Shown: positions 49,286-58,488 of the stretch, one piece after another
Numbering within the stretch: position 1 is the stretch's first letter
Layout: each line of letters begins with the position of its first letter
Assembly (NCBI RefSeq): GCF_007828045.1
Contig: NZ_VITN01000003.1
Location: forward strand, 248,001-312,000
Reading direction: 5' to 3'
DNA: 64,000 bases
DNA from: Nitrospirillum amazonense
GTDB lineage: Bacteria > Pseudomonadota > Alphaproteobacteria > Azospirillales > Azospirillaceae
Notes under the pieces: generated by a model
The model's database searches: none
What the model was told of the DNA's origin: nothing
The model's input: only the letters and a program-made list of their open reading frames with translations
Program-made: the position numbers and the translations under genes

Positions 49286-49438
49286 ATGGCTCAACAGATC
49301 GTCGTCGGCCTGATCGTGGCGGCCGCCTTGGCCTGGGTCCTGCGCCCCACCGTGATGCGCATGGTCCGTCGCCGTCAGGTCGCCGCCGGCAAGGCCCCCG
49401 GGCCCTGCGGCTCCGACAACTGCAACTGCGGTAGTTGA
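49286..49438 (+). CDS. FeoB-associated Cys-rich membrane protein
   Basis: 50 aa: MAQQIVVGLIVAAALAWVLR (one helix, about 4-19), a basic RMVRRRQ patch, and a C-terminal cluster CGSDNCNC. This fits the short FeoB-associated Cys-rich membrane proteins that follow feoB in many genomes. The start is 10 bp after feoB, with AAGGGGG immediately before. Likely helps in iron delivery at the inner membrane; specific role unknown. Confidence 0.85.
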   Translation: MAQQIVVGLIVAAALAWVLRPTVMRMVRRRQVAAGKAPGPCGSDNCNCGS

Positions 49439-49474
49439 GCGCAAGAGCCAAACCCTGGCCCGGAAGCTCCTGCT

Positions 49475-49492
49475 GGCTGGCGTATGCCAGCC
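49475..49492 (+). terminator. Perfect hairpin downstream of feo operon
   Basis: GGCTGGC-GTAT-GCCAGCC, a perfect 7-bp stem, lies 37 bp after the Cys-rich gene and directly before repeat copy C. No T-run follows, so a Rho-independent terminator is uncertain. Confidence 0.5.
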
Positions 49493-49593
49493 TAGGCCCC
49501 GACCGGGGCCGCCGGAGATTTCTGGGGAGCCGAAGGCGGACTGGAAATCGAGGATAGCCAAGCCGGCGGATGCCGGCGCCCGGCGCCTGAGGG
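49493..49593 (+). repeat. Structured dispersed repeat, copy C
   Basis: Lead hairpin GGCCCC-GACC-GGGGCC (49495-49510), closing stem GCCGG/CCGGC, inner stem GATTTCT/GGAAATC (49517-49523 with 49543-49549, one G-U pair), last stem GCCGGC-GGAT-GCCGGC (49562-49577), end CCTGAGGG. It lies between the ends of the feo operon and the convergent hypothetical gene. Confidence 0.85.
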
Positions 49594-49598
49594 AACAA

Positions 49599-50570
49599 TC
49601 ACTTGGGCGCGGGTCTCGTCGCCAGACGCCACTGGGTGGCTTGGCTGTAGCGCTTGGCCAGGAAATGGTAGGTCCGCTTCATCAGCGCCTCCAGCTCCGG
49701 GCTCTTTTCCACCGTCACGGTCAGCCAGCCGTCCAGCACCTCGTCCCAGGGCAGCAGCGACTGGTGCAAATCGTCGCGCATCTCGCGGATGTAACTGATG
49801 TTCTGGTCGAACTTGCGCAGCATGGCCAGGATCTCGCCCGTCTGGGCATCGACCTGGGCGAATCGGGATTCCAGGTCGGCGATGGGCGGCAGCGACAGGG
49901 TCTGCATGCGCACGATCTCTTCCTTGACCATGCGCTCGGCCTTGTAGATGCGGTGGGCCGTCTCCAGCCCCTGGCGGACCTTGTGCAGGGCCAGGGCCCG
50001 CTCGCGCAGCGCCTCGACATAGGACAGTTCCTTGGCCAGCTTGTCGATGTGCAGGCCGATCTCCTCCTCCGGGTCGCCGGCCAGCGACAGCCGGTTGGCG
50101 ATCATGCGGAAGGCCTCGTGCACGCGGACCTTGGTCCCGGGGTCCTCCACCACCTGTTCCAGCTGCTCGGGACTGGACACCACGGTCTCACCGCCCGTCA
50201 GCCAGGTGACCAGCTGCACCGTCAGGCGGCCCTTGGCCACATTGTAATGCCGTTCGTCCACCCGCCAGCTGGCGGTGCCGTCGATCAGCTCGTTGGGGAT
50301 GGTGTCGCCGGGGCGGATTTCGCGGACATAGCGCAGGCCCTTGGCCGCCATGGTCAGCAGCTGGCCGTCGAAGGATTTGGGCTGAATGCCGAACTCGGTG
50401 CAGATCTTCTCGATGGGCACCTCGACGTCCAGCTTGCCCAGCTTCATGCACATCACCGGTTCATCGTTGGTCTTGGACAGGATGAAGCGGCAGCCATCGA
50501 CCGTGAAGACCTTGTGGTCGAACAGGAAGTGCGTGCTGCGGTTGGCCGTGGGCTGGATGCCTGTGCTCAT
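49599..50570 (-). CDS. Conserved hypothetical protein with coiled-coil C-terminus
   Basis: 323 aa from ATG at 50570 (the frame is open to 50666). N-terminal part: RSTHFLFDHKVFTVDGCRFI, PIEKICTEFGIQPKSFDGQL, PGDTIPNELIDGTASW. A long helical, probable coiled-coil segment (about 180-310: GLHIDKLAKELSYVEALRER, ADLESRFAQVDAQTGEILAM) follows. No membrane helix, signal peptide or catalytic motif. I do not recognise the family. It ends against structured repeat copy C and is separated from the ABC operon by 315 bp. Confidence 0.6.
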   Translation of the reverse strand: MSTGIQPTANRSTHFLFDHKVFTVDGCRFILSKTNDEPVMCMKLGKLDVEVPIEKICTEFGIQPKSFDGQLLTMAAKGLRYVREIRPGDTIPNELIDGTASWRVDERHYNVAKGRLTVQLVTWLTGGETVVSSPEQLEQVVEDPGTKVRVHEAFRMIANRLSLAGDPEEEIGLHIDKLAKELSYVEALRERALALHKVRQGLETAHRIYKAERMVKEEIVRMQTLSLPPIADLESRFAQVDAQTGEILAMLRKFDQNISYIREMRDDLHQSLLPWDEVLDGWLTVTVEKSPELEALMKRTYHFLAKRYSQATQWRLATRPAPK

Positions 50571-50885
50571 GGGCGCTGGACTGTTCCGGGTGATGAACGA
50601 CGGCGCCCCACCGCCGCCGGGCGCCGGGGTGCCAGGCCACACTACCACGTTTGGCGGGGGCTGCATCGGCCATGGGTGCCGTCAAGGCTTGCAGTACCCG
50701 CTTTGGGGCGCGACAGGAAACCTCTTTCCGTCCCGGGCGGCGCACGGTAGTTTTGCCGGCTTCGGGGTTTCCTCAGGGAACGTCCCACGGTCATTCACGG
50801 TCACCGGCTGGCGCGCGGCCCCCATCGCCGCGCCGGCCGGGTGCGCTTTCAGGTCCGGATGGGTCCGGACGAATTTCGGGGTCCT
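50571..50885. other. Intergenic region before ABC transporter operon
   Basis: 315 bp between the divergent hypothetical gene and the ATP-binding protein gene. It must hold two promoters, but I see no clear -35/-10, sigma54 element, operator or repeat. The upstream in-frame start at 50841 for the ATPase is not favoured. Confidence 0.4.
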
Positions 50886-51686
50886 ATGACGCAATCGCCG
50901 GCTGTCGCCGTGGCCGACCAAGCCAACACCGCCATCCTTGTGCGGGATCTGCACAAGCGCTTCGGCGAGACGGAGGTGCTGAAGGGCGTCTCCCTGACGG
51001 CGCGGGACGGCGACGTCATCTCCCTCATCGGATCCTCCGGCTCGGGTAAGAGCACGCTGCTGCGCTGCATCAACCTGCTGGAGACGCCGGACGAGGGCCA
51101 GGTCTGGGTGAATGGCGAGCTGATCCGCATGGCGCGCGACCGTCGCGGCGCGGCCGTGCCCGCCGACCGCCGCCAAGTGGACCGCATCCGCCAGCGCCTC
51201 GGCATGGTGTTCCAGGGCTTCAACCTGTGGACGCACATGACGGTGCTGGAGAACGTCATCGAGGCGCCGGTGCATGTGTTGGGCGTGCCCCGGGCCGAGG
51301 CGGTGGACCGGGCCAAGGCCCTGCTGGACAAGGTGGGCCTGGGCCAGCGGCAGGATTATTATCCCAGCCAGTTGTCGGGCGGGCAGCAGCAGCGCGCCGC
51401 CATCGCCCGCATGCTGGCGATGCAGCCCCGCGTCATGCTGTTCGATGAGCCGACCTCGGCGCTGGACCCGGAACTGGTGGGCGAGGTGCTGCGCGTCATC
51501 CGCCAACTGGCGGATGAGGGCGCCACCATGCTGATCGTGACGCATGAGATGGCCTTCGCCCGTGACGTCTCCTCCCATGTGCTGTTCCTGCACCAGGGCC
51601 GGGTGGAGGAGGAGGGGACGCCCGACGAGGTGTTCGGCAACCCCCGCAGCGACCGCTGCCGGCAATTCCTGGCCCGGCCCGCTTAA
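50886..51686 (+). CDS. Amino-acid ABC transporter ATP-binding protein
   Basis: 266 aa from ATG at 50886. Walker A is GSSGSGKST, signature LSGGQQQRAAIAR, Walker B VMLFDEPTSALD, H-loop THEMAF, all of the polar amino-acid (HisP/GlnQ) type. The insert MARDRRGAAVPADRRQVDRI (about 80-99) before the Q-loop is typical of HisP/ArtP/OccP. It energises uptake through the permeases at 53040 and 53747. First gene of the operon with the binding protein and two permeases. Confidence 0.93.
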   Translation: MTQSPAVAVADQANTAILVRDLHKRFGETEVLKGVSLTARDGDVISLIGSSGSGKSTLLRCINLLETPDEGQVWVNGELIRMARDRRGAAVPADRRQVDRIRQRLGMVFQGFNLWTHMTVLENVIEAPVHVLGVPRAEAVDRAKALLDKVGLGQRQDYYPSQLSGGQQQRAAIARMLAMQPRVMLFDEPTSALDPELVGEVLRVIRQLADEGATMLIVTHEMAFARDVSSHVLFLHQGRVEEEGTPDEVFGNPRSDRCRQFLARPA

Positions 51687-51772
51687 GGCATACTGCACAA
51701 CAAAGAGCGGCGGCCGATCGGACACGGGGTGTTGATGCGGACCGTCCCGTCATTGGTTTCGTAGGGGGTTTC

Positions 51773-52660
51773 ATGAAGAAGCTGGTCTTGGGCCTGATTG
51801 CGGTGGTGGTGGTCGCCGGGGTTGCGTACCTGGCGACGCACCGTACGCCGTCCGGCACCGGCGCGCCCACCGTGACCGACCAGGGGGTGCCCAATCCCCT
51901 GCGCGTGGCGACGGAGGGGGCCTACCCACCCTTCAACGTGGCGGAGCCCGACGGCACCCTGAAGGGGTTCGAGATCGACCTGGCCAAGGATTTGTGCCGG
52001 CGCATGGGCGTGAAGTGCGAGATCGCCGCCCAGGCCTGGGACGGCATCATCCCCGGGCTGCAGGCCGGCAAGTACGACGTCATCCTGGCCGGCATGTCCG
52101 CCACGGACGAGCGGCGGCAGGCGGTGGACTTCACCGTCCCCTACGTGCTGACCCCGGCCTACTTCGTGGCCCCCAAGGATAGCCCCCTGACCAAGATCGA
52201 CTTCGGCCTGCAGCGGCTGGACATCGCCAACATGGACGAGGCCGGGACCCAGGCTATGGACAAGTTGAAGGCGGCGCTGAAGGGCAAGACCGTGGGCGTG
52301 CAGGTGGCCACCATCCATGCCAACTTCCTGGACACCTACCTGGGCGACACCGTCACCGTCCGCCGCTACGACACGCTGCAGAACCTGTCGCTGGACCTCG
52401 CGACCGGCCGTGTCGATGCCGGCCTGGCCGACATGACCGGCTGGCAGCCTTTCCTGGAGGGCACGGACGGCCAGAACGCCGCCACCTTTGGCCCCGGCAT
52501 CACCGGCGGCCTGCTGGGCCCCGGCATCGCCGCCGCCCTGCGCAAGGGCGACGGTCGCCTGCTGGACGCCCTGAACAACGCCATCACCGCCGCCAAGGAA
52601 GATGGCACCATGAGGAAGCTGGCCGAACAGTGGTTCCACTTCGACGCGTCGGCGCATTGA
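51773..52660 (+). CDS. Amino-acid ABC transporter periplasmic binding protein
   Basis: 295 aa. Signal/anchor (KKLVLGLIAVVVVAGVAYLA) followed by a family-3 solute-binding fold: LRVATEGAYPPFNVAEPDGT, LKGFEIDLAKDLCRRMGVKC, IIPGLQAGKYDVILAGMSAT. RRQAVDFTVPYVL and GKTVGVQVATIHANFLD follow. Likely binds a basic or polar amino acid, the exact ligand being unknown. The 379-bp gap to the permeases holds three structured repeats. Confidence 0.92.
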   Translation: MKKLVLGLIAVVVVAGVAYLATHRTPSGTGAPTVTDQGVPNPLRVATEGAYPPFNVAEPDGTLKGFEIDLAKDLCRRMGVKCEIAAQAWDGIIPGLQAGKYDVILAGMSATDERRQAVDFTVPYVLTPAYFVAPKDSPLTKIDFGLQRLDIANMDEAGTQAMDKLKAALKGKTVGVQVATIHANFLDTYLGDTVTVRRYDTLQNLSLDLATGRVDAGLADMTGWQPFLEGTDGQNAATFGPGITGGLLGPGIAAALRKGDGRLLDALNNAITAAKEDGTMRKLAEQWFHFDASAH

Positions 52661-52664
52661 GTTT

Positions 52665-52774
52665 TCCCTCAGGCGCCGGGCGGCCGCATCCGCGGCCTTG
52701 GCTTATCCTCGCTGCGCCCCCCTTTACGTTGACTGGGCGGTGCTCGCTCCGGCGGCCGCGGTCGCGGCCTAGAT
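52665..52774 (-). repeat. Structured dispersed repeat, copy D (degenerate)
   Basis: Minus-strand copy. The lead hairpin GGCCGC...GCGGCC, the closing stem and the last stem GGCCGC-GGAT-GCGGCC are present, but the conserved inner region is replaced (GGGCGGTGC and GCTGCGCCC, only partly complementary), so the inner stem is damaged. Confidence 0.75.
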
Positions 52775-52811
52775 TTTAGAGCGTTTCCGGATGTTCGAGT
52801 CGAAAATGAAA

Positions 52812-52908
52812 CTAGGCCGCGACTGCGGCCGCCGGAGATTTCCGGGGAACGCAGTGGACTGGAAATCGAGGATAAGCCAAGGGGCGGATGCCCCGCCGGC
52901 GTCTGAGC
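52812..52908 (+). repeat. Structured dispersed repeat, copy E
   Basis: Lead hairpin GGCCGC-GACT-GCGGCC (52815-52830), closing stem GCCGG/CCGGC, inner stem GATTTCC/GGAAATC (52837-52843 with 52861-52867), last stem GGGGC-GGAT-GCCCC (52881-52894), end GTCTGAGC. Confidence 0.88.
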
Positions 52909-52929
52909 GAATAAGAGACAAGCGTAGCG

Positions 52930-53029
52930 ACTAGGCCCCGATGGGGCCGCCGGAGATTTCCGGGGAACGTAGTGGACTGGAAATCGAGGATGAGCCAAGG
53001 GGCGGATGCCCCGCCGGCGTCTGAGGAAT
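52930..53029 (+). repeat. Structured dispersed repeat, copy F
   Basis: Lead hairpin GGCCCC-GAT-GGGGCC (52934-52948), closing stem, inner stem GATTTCC/GGAAATC and last stem GGGGC-GGAT-GCCCC, end GTCTGAGG. Only 10 bp before the permease start. From the inner region on it differs from copy E at very few positions. Confidence 0.88.
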
Positions 53030-53039
53030 TGACACGGTA

Positions 53040-53750
53040 ATGATGGACCTGTTGGGCTTTGGGGGACGGGGCTGGGGCTTGCAGCTGCTGCAGGGCATGG
53101 GGATGACCCTGCTGGTGGCGGTGTCAGCCTACCTGTGGGGGTTGGGCCTGGGTGGGGTGGCGGCGGCCCTGAAGCTGTCGGGCCATCGGGGCGGCCGGGT
53201 CGCGGCCGACGCCTACACCACCATCGTGCGCGGCGTGCCCTCGCTGCTGGTCATCTACCTGCTGTTTTTCGGCGGCAACAGTGCGGCCACCTGGGTCGTC
53301 GGCCTGCTGGGCTTCAACGGCCCGGTGGAACTGTCGGCCCTGCCCGTGGGCATCCTGGCGGTGGGGACGGTATCCGGCGCCTATTCCGCCGAGGTGCTGC
53401 GCGGCGGCGCCCTGGCGGTGCCCCATGGCCAGGTCGAGGCGGCCAAGGCCTTGGGCATGAATCGCTGGCTGACCTTCCGCCGCGTCATGCTGCCCCAGAC
53501 CCTGCGCTATGCCCTGCCGGGCCTCGGCAACGTCTGGCAGCTGACCCTGAAGGACACCTCGCTGGTCTCCGTGGTCGCCCTGGTGGAGTTGATGCGCGTG
53601 GCCTATCTGGCCCAGGGCGCCACCCGCCAGCCCTTCCTGTTCTTCACCACCGCCGGCCTGCTGTACCTCGCCATGGCCGGCCTGTCCGGCCGCCTGTTCG
53701 CCCGGGCGGAAGTGTGGGCCGGGCGTGGCGTGCGGAGGGCCGCCCGATGA
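53040..53750 (+). CDS. Amino-acid ABC transporter permease (HisQ type)
   Basis: 236 aa with about five membrane helices. The EAA motif region is AVPHGQVEAAKALGMNRWLT, and the N-terminal half has LLVAVSAYLWGLGLGGVAAA and TIVRGVPSLLVIYLLFFGGN, typical of HisQ/OccQ permeases. ATG at 53040 and a second at 53043 are both possible. Stop overlaps the start of the next permease (ATGA). Confidence 0.92.
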   Translation: MMDLLGFGGRGWGLQLLQGMGMTLLVAVSAYLWGLGLGGVAAALKLSGHRGGRVAADAYTTIVRGVPSLLVIYLLFFGGNSAATWVVGLLGFNGPVELSALPVGILAVGTVSGAYSAEVLRGGALAVPHGQVEAAKALGMNRWLTFRRVMLPQTLRYALPGLGNVWQLTLKDTSLVSVVALVELMRVAYLAQGATRQPFLFFTTAGLLYLAMAGLSGRLFARAEVWAGRGVRRAAR

Positions 53751-54436
53751 ACTCCCCCCTCGTCACCGCCCTGATGGCGGCCCTGCCGCAGTTCGTCACC
53801 GGCACCTGGCTGACGGTGCAGCTGGTGGCCCTGTCGCTGCTGGTGGGGCTGGTGCTGGCCACGCTGGTGGCCGTGATGCGCCTGTCACACCTGGCGCCCC
53901 TGTCGTGGGTGGCGCGCGGCTACATCTATGTCTTCCGCTCCACGCCCCTGCTGGTGCAGATCTTCCTGATCTATTACGGCCTGGGCCAGTTCGACGCGGT
54001 GCGCCAGAGCCTGCTGTGGCCCCTGCTGCGGGAACCGTACTGGTGCGCCATCATCGCCTTCGTGCTGAACACCGGGGCCTACACGGCGGAGATCATGCGC
54101 GGCGGCATCGAGGCCGTGCCCCATGGCCAGGTGGAGGCGGCGCGGGCCTGCGGCATGGGCGGCGGCCTGCTGTTCCGCCGCATCATCCTGCCCCAGGCCT
54201 TCCGCCTGGCGCTGCCGGCCTACGGCAATGAAATTATCCTGATGCTGCAGGGCAGCGCGCTCGCCAGCACCATCACGCTGATGGAGTTGACGGGCGTGGC
54301 CAAGGCCATCGCCGCCCGCACCTTCCAGCCCATCGAGGTCTTCTGCCTGGCCGGCACCGTGTACCTGGGGATGAGTTTCCTCATCACCCGGGGTGTTCAG
54401 CTGGCGGAGCGGCGGCTGACACCGGTAAAAAGGTAA
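53747..54436 (+). CDS. Amino-acid ABC transporter permease (HisM type)
   Basis: 229 aa, second permease subunit. Family segments are TWLTVQLVALSLLVGLVLAT, YVFRSTPLLVQIFLIYYGLG, IEAVPHGQVEAARACGMGGG (EAA motif) and RIILPQAFRLALPAYGNEII. Overlaps the first permease by 4 bp. With the ATPase and binding protein it completes a HisPJQM-like importer. Unusual only in being separated from the front half of the operon by the three repeats. Confidence 0.93.
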   Translation: MNSPLVTALMAALPQFVTGTWLTVQLVALSLLVGLVLATLVAVMRLSHLAPLSWVARGYIYVFRSTPLLVQIFLIYYGLGQFDAVRQSLLWPLLREPYWCAIIAFVLNTGAYTAEIMRGGIEAVPHGQVEAARACGMGGGLLFRRIILPQAFRLALPAYGNEIILMLQGSALASTITLMELTGVAKAIAARTFQPIEVFCLAGTVYLGMSFLITRGVQLAERRLTPVKR

Positions 54437-54565
54437 TAGGAAAGCGGAGCGTCAGGTCTATGCCGTCGCACCTTGGACAATTTTGTCCGTTTCCCCTTGA
54501 GTTGGCGCGGGATTGCTCTGCATAAAGGCGGAAACCCCTCCGCCTTTACTCTCCCAAGCAGGATC

Positions 54566-55213
54566 ATGACGAAGACCCATCGCAAGGCCCTGCGCGGCCG
54601 TGGTTTGCGCGCCGCCACCTCCCTGTTGGCCCGGTCCCTGTTGGCCACGTCCCTGTTGACCAGCGCCGTGGCGGGCATCGCCGCGCCGGCCTTGGCCGCC
54701 GACCGGGATCCCGACCTGCTGGCCCTGGGCGTCGGCATCTATGACCAGTCCTGGATCGACCCGCCCGCCTTCTTCCAGGTGGACGCCGACACCCCCCACG
54801 ACCGCACCCAGTTCGTCACCGCCGAATACCGCTTCGGCTGGTCGCTGGTGAAGATGGACGACTGGTTCGCCATCAAGCCGCTGGTGGGCGTGATCCAGAC
54901 CTTCAAGGGCAGCTTCTACGGCTATGGCGGCCTGCAGGCCGATTTCACCTGGGGTCCGTTCTTCATCACCCCCAGCGCCGCCGCCGGCTACTACGCCCAT
55001 GGCGACGGCAAGGACATGGGCTACCCCCTGGAATTCCGCACCCAGATCGAGACGGGCTACCGCTTCAGCAACGGCGACCGCTTCTCCATCGCCCTCAGCC
55101 ACATCTCCAACGCCGAGCTGGGCAAGACCGTCACCATCCCCGGCACCCCGCGCACCCGCACGGTCAACCCGGGCGCCAACAACCTGGTGGCCTATTACAG
55201 CTTCGCCCTCTGA
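54566..55213 (+). CDS. PagL-like lipid A 3-O-deacylase
   Basis: 215 aa outer-membrane beta-barrel enzyme. Signal peptide (about 1-45, ending PALAA) followed by barrel strands: LLALGVGIYDQSWIDPPAFF, QFVTAEYRFGWSLVKMDDWF, GYGGLQADFTWGPFFITPSA. The catalytic His-Ser dyad is SHISNAELG (about 178-186). It removes the 3-O acyl chain from lipid A, weakening innate recognition or altering the outer leaflet. ATG at 54566 has GCAGGATC before it. The signal region contains a DNA repeat (TCCCTGTTG three times). Confidence 0.8.
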   Translation: MTKTHRKALRGRGLRAATSLLARSLLATSLLTSAVAGIAAPALAADRDPDLLALGVGIYDQSWIDPPAFFQVDADTPHDRTQFVTAEYRFGWSLVKMDDWFAIKPLVGVIQTFKGSFYGYGGLQADFTWGPFFITPSAAAGYYAHGDGKDMGYPLEFRTQIETGYRFSNGDRFSIALSHISNAELGKTVTIPGTPRTRTVNPGANNLVAYYSFAL

Positions 55214-55366
55214 TCTTCAATCGGCTGATATGGATCGGAACGGCGCGGGAGACTCATCTCGCGCCGTTTTTCTTTACGCGCGGGCCGAGGCAGGCAGCGG
55301 ACATGACAAAGGGCCGGCACCGACCGGTCCGTTCCACATCACCATGCATTGCCTGGAAGGGGGATT

Positions 55367-55442
55367 TGGTGGAGCCGAGGAGGATCGAACTCCCGACCTA
55401 CGCATTGCGAACGCGTCGCTCTCCCAGCTGAGCTACGGCCCC
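55367..55442 (-). tRNA. tRNA-Ala (anticodon CGC)
   Basis: 76 nt including CCA, with the alanine identity pair G3-U70 in the acceptor stem (GGGGCCG / CGGCTCC), D-arm GCTC...GAGC, T-arm GTTCGATCC, and anticodon loop TTCGCAA giving anticodon CGC. It decodes GCG. Confidence 0.95.
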
Positions 55443-55696
55443 ACACTCAAATCCGGCGGCGGGCATAGCCCCGGGCGCCTGAAGTGGGCGGGATAATGCT
55501 CAGGGCGACCGGGCATGTCAAGCGGCCATTCCGCGAAAAGAACGGAATGCGGGCCATGCGGGCGCCGGGGTGCTTGCGGCGGTGGGGCCGCTTGGGGATT
55601 GGCGCCCCTGTCCAGTGCTGGCCCGCGCTGGACAAGGGGGCGCCCCGCCCGTAGGGTGGCGGCCATGCCGTTGAAACCATTGGGGACGGACCTGCT

Positions 55697-56005
55697 ATGG
55701 ATCCTTTGATCCGCACCATCCTGGAACTGCTGCTCGTGGTTCTGAACCTGGCCTGGTGGGTGCTGATGGTCAGCGCCATCTTGAGCTGGCTGGTGATGTT
55801 CGGGGTGATCAACACCCGCAACCGCTTCGTCGCCACCCTGATGGACATCACCTACCGCCTGACGGAACCGCTGCTGCGCCCCATCCGCAACGTCGTGCCC
55901 AACCTGGGCGGCGTGGACATTTCCTTCATCGTCCTGATGCTGATCATCTGGGCGCTGGAACGGCTGATCCAGAACTACATGTTCAGTTCCCTGATGTTCC
56001 GTTAA
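55697..56005 (+). CDS. YggT-family membrane protein
   Basis: 102 aa with two blocks of helices (LLVVLNLAWWVLMVSAILSW and SFIVLMLIIWALERLIQNYM). YRLTEPLLRPIRNVVPNLGG is the YggT signature, between the two. The role is linked to cell-division or osmotic protection in other bacteria. Four bp separate it from the next gene, the widespread YggT-DUF167 pair. Confidence 0.9.
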   Translation: MDPLIRTILELLLVVLNLAWWVLMVSAILSWLVMFGVINTRNRFVATLMDITYRLTEPLLRPIRNVVPNLGGVDISFIVLMLIIWALERLIQNYMFSSLMFR

Positions 56006-56009
56006 GGCG

Positions 56010-56330
56010 GTGGACGCGAAGCCTTTCGTCGAGGTGGTGCCGGGTGGGGTGCGCGTGCACCTGCGCGTCACCCCCCGCGCCTCCCGCACCGCTATCCAGG
56101 GCGCCATGGACGGGCCGGAGGGCCGTCGGTTGCTGAAGGTAGCCGTCACCACCGTGCCCGAGGACGGCAAGGCCAACGAGGCCGTGCTGAAGCTGCTGTC
56201 CAAGACCTGGCGCGTGCCCAAATCCAGCCTCACCATCGTCGCCGGCCTGACCGACCGCAACAAGGTGGTGGCGGTGGCGGGGGAGGCGGAGCCGCTGCTG
56301 GCGCTGGTGCACGCCTCCTGCCAAGGCTGA
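56010..56330 (+). CDS. DUF167/YggU-family protein
   Basis: 106 aa from GTG at 56010. VHLRVTPRASRTAIQGAMDG, LLKVAVTTVPEDGKANEAVL and LTIVAGLTDRNKVVAVAGEA are YggU hallmarks, a small cytosolic alpha/beta protein of unknown function. It follows the YggT gene, with which it forms a conserved pair. A partial copy of its 3' end lies at 56698-56746. Confidence 0.9.
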   Translation: MDAKPFVEVVPGGVRVHLRVTPRASRTAIQGAMDGPEGRRLLKVAVTTVPEDGKANEAVLKLLSKTWRVPKSSLTIVAGLTDRNKVVAVAGEAEPLLALVHASCQG

Positions 56331-56424
56331 TCGGGGCATCATTGGGGCCGGGGCAGCCGCGACCGTCATACTATCGCCGCCCCCTTGGCTGGAGTAGGAT
56401 CGGGCTTCCCAGCAGCGAGGCCCC

Positions 56425-56640
56425 ATGCCACCCCCGAAGAAGCCGCCTCCCTCGGCCAAGCTCAGCGCCATGGACCAGATGATCGCCGACTGCGTCAAGA
56501 AGGCCAAGGCGCGCAAGCGTTCCGGCCAGACCGACAAGGAATGGCGGGCGAAATACGCCGCTTCGCTCAAAGGCGAGGACGACAGGGCGGCCCCGATGAG
56601 CGAAACGCCCTTCGCCGGGGATGCGTTCAAAAAGAAGTAA
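56425..56640 (+). CDS. Small basic hypothetical protein
   Basis: 71 aa: MPPPKKPPPSAKLSAMDQMI then KKAKARKRSGQTDKEWRAKY and a C-terminal GDAFKKK. Highly basic with a helical centre; no family recognised. The frame has a reasonable Shine-Dalgarno (GCGAGG) and codon use like its neighbours. It may not be expressed. Confidence 0.5.
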   Translation: MPPPKKPPPSAKLSAMDQMIADCVKKAKARKRSGQTDKEWRAKYAASLKGEDDRAAPMSETPFAGDAFKKK

Positions 56641-56697
56641 AGCTGGGGGCGGCGCGGTGACTTACGGCTTGCCGCCAATTATCGCCCAAGATCGTCC

Positions 56698-56746
56698 CCG
56701 GGCTGACCGACCGCAACAAGCCGGTTGGCCGAGGCGGAGTCGTTGC
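56698..56746 (+). repeat. Partial copy of the DUF167 gene 3' part
   Basis: CTGACCGACCGCAACAAG is repeated exactly from the DUF167 gene (56248-56265), followed by a weaker similarity up to GAGGCGGAG. About 50 bp in total, noncoding here. A remnant of a short local duplication. Confidence 0.6.
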
Positions 56747-56771
56747 AGCGGTGATGGTTGATGCCTGTCGA

Positions 56772-57158
56772 TCAACGGGACAGGGCGGCGCTCAGGGCGA
56801 TGGAAAGGGCGAAGCCGAGGCACCAGAGCCAGGTTGCGGTGCGCGTGAGGCCCAGGCAGGTCGCCCGCCGCCAGAGATAGGCTGGCGGCAGAAAGATCCA
56901 GAGGACGGTGAAATTACGGCCCGCCCTGTCCAGGAAGGGCCGAATGACGTTGCGATCAAAGCCGGCCAGGACAAGGTAGCCGACGCCTGAAGCCATGTTG
57001 GCGATCTGCAGGGCATCCTTGGACCACAGGCCGGGACGCCGCATCAAGACCTGCTCCAGCGCGGCGGCGAATAGGGGAACAATGGCGAACCCATAGGCGA
57101 AGATATTCACCATGGGCCCCGGGGATGGGGTGGATGGGAGGGATTGTTCCACCGTCAT
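56772..57158 (-). CDS. Small membrane protein, unknown function
   Basis: 128 aa, with about three hydrophobic segments (VNIFAYGFAIVPLFAAALEQ, VLWIFLPPAYLWRR, ATWLWCLGFALSIALSAALS). I recognise no family. ATG at 57158 is used; MVNIFAYG at 57113 is an alternative. No operon partner is obvious, and the argG terminator lies on the same strand further upstream. Confidence 0.55.
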   Translation of the reverse strand: MTVEQSLPSTPSPGPMVNIFAYGFAIVPLFAAALEQVLMRRPGLWSKDALQIANMASGVGYLVLAGFDRNVIRPFLDRAGRNFTVLWIFLPPAYLWRRATCLGLTRTATWLWCLGFALSIALSAALSR

Positions 57159-57225
57159 CGCTGTTCATCCCATGCCTTGTGCGCCAGGAGAGAAAATACG
57201 CCACAAGGTGGCAAGGGTATCCAAC

Positions 57226-57263
57226 AAAAAAGCCCCGCCCGGTCTCCCAGGCGGGGCTTTTTC
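57226..57263 (-). terminator. Rho-independent terminator of argG
   Basis: Stem AAAGCCCCGCC / GGCGGGGCTTT (11 bp), with a short CGGTCTCCCA loop and A/T tracts on both sides. It ends 13 bp after the argG stop and would also work for transcription from the other side. Confidence 0.93.
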
Positions 57264-57276
57264 GCAGCGATGGCGC

Positions 57277-58488
<1,212 letters not shown>

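Larger units (their letters stand above)
52661..53039. other. Intra-operon gap filled by three repeats
   Basis: 379 bp between the binding protein and the first permease gene, taken up by repeat copies D (reverse) and E, F (forward), with about 40 bp and 25 bp spacers. Apart from a possible ribosome-binding site before 53040, nothing else is recognised. Confidence 0.6.

Noticed and set aside
53135-53746. N-terminal extension of the second permease by about 200 codons
   Set aside because: The extension runs through the first permease in another frame and has a shadow composition; the ATG at 53747 overlaps the upstream stop and gives the family length.
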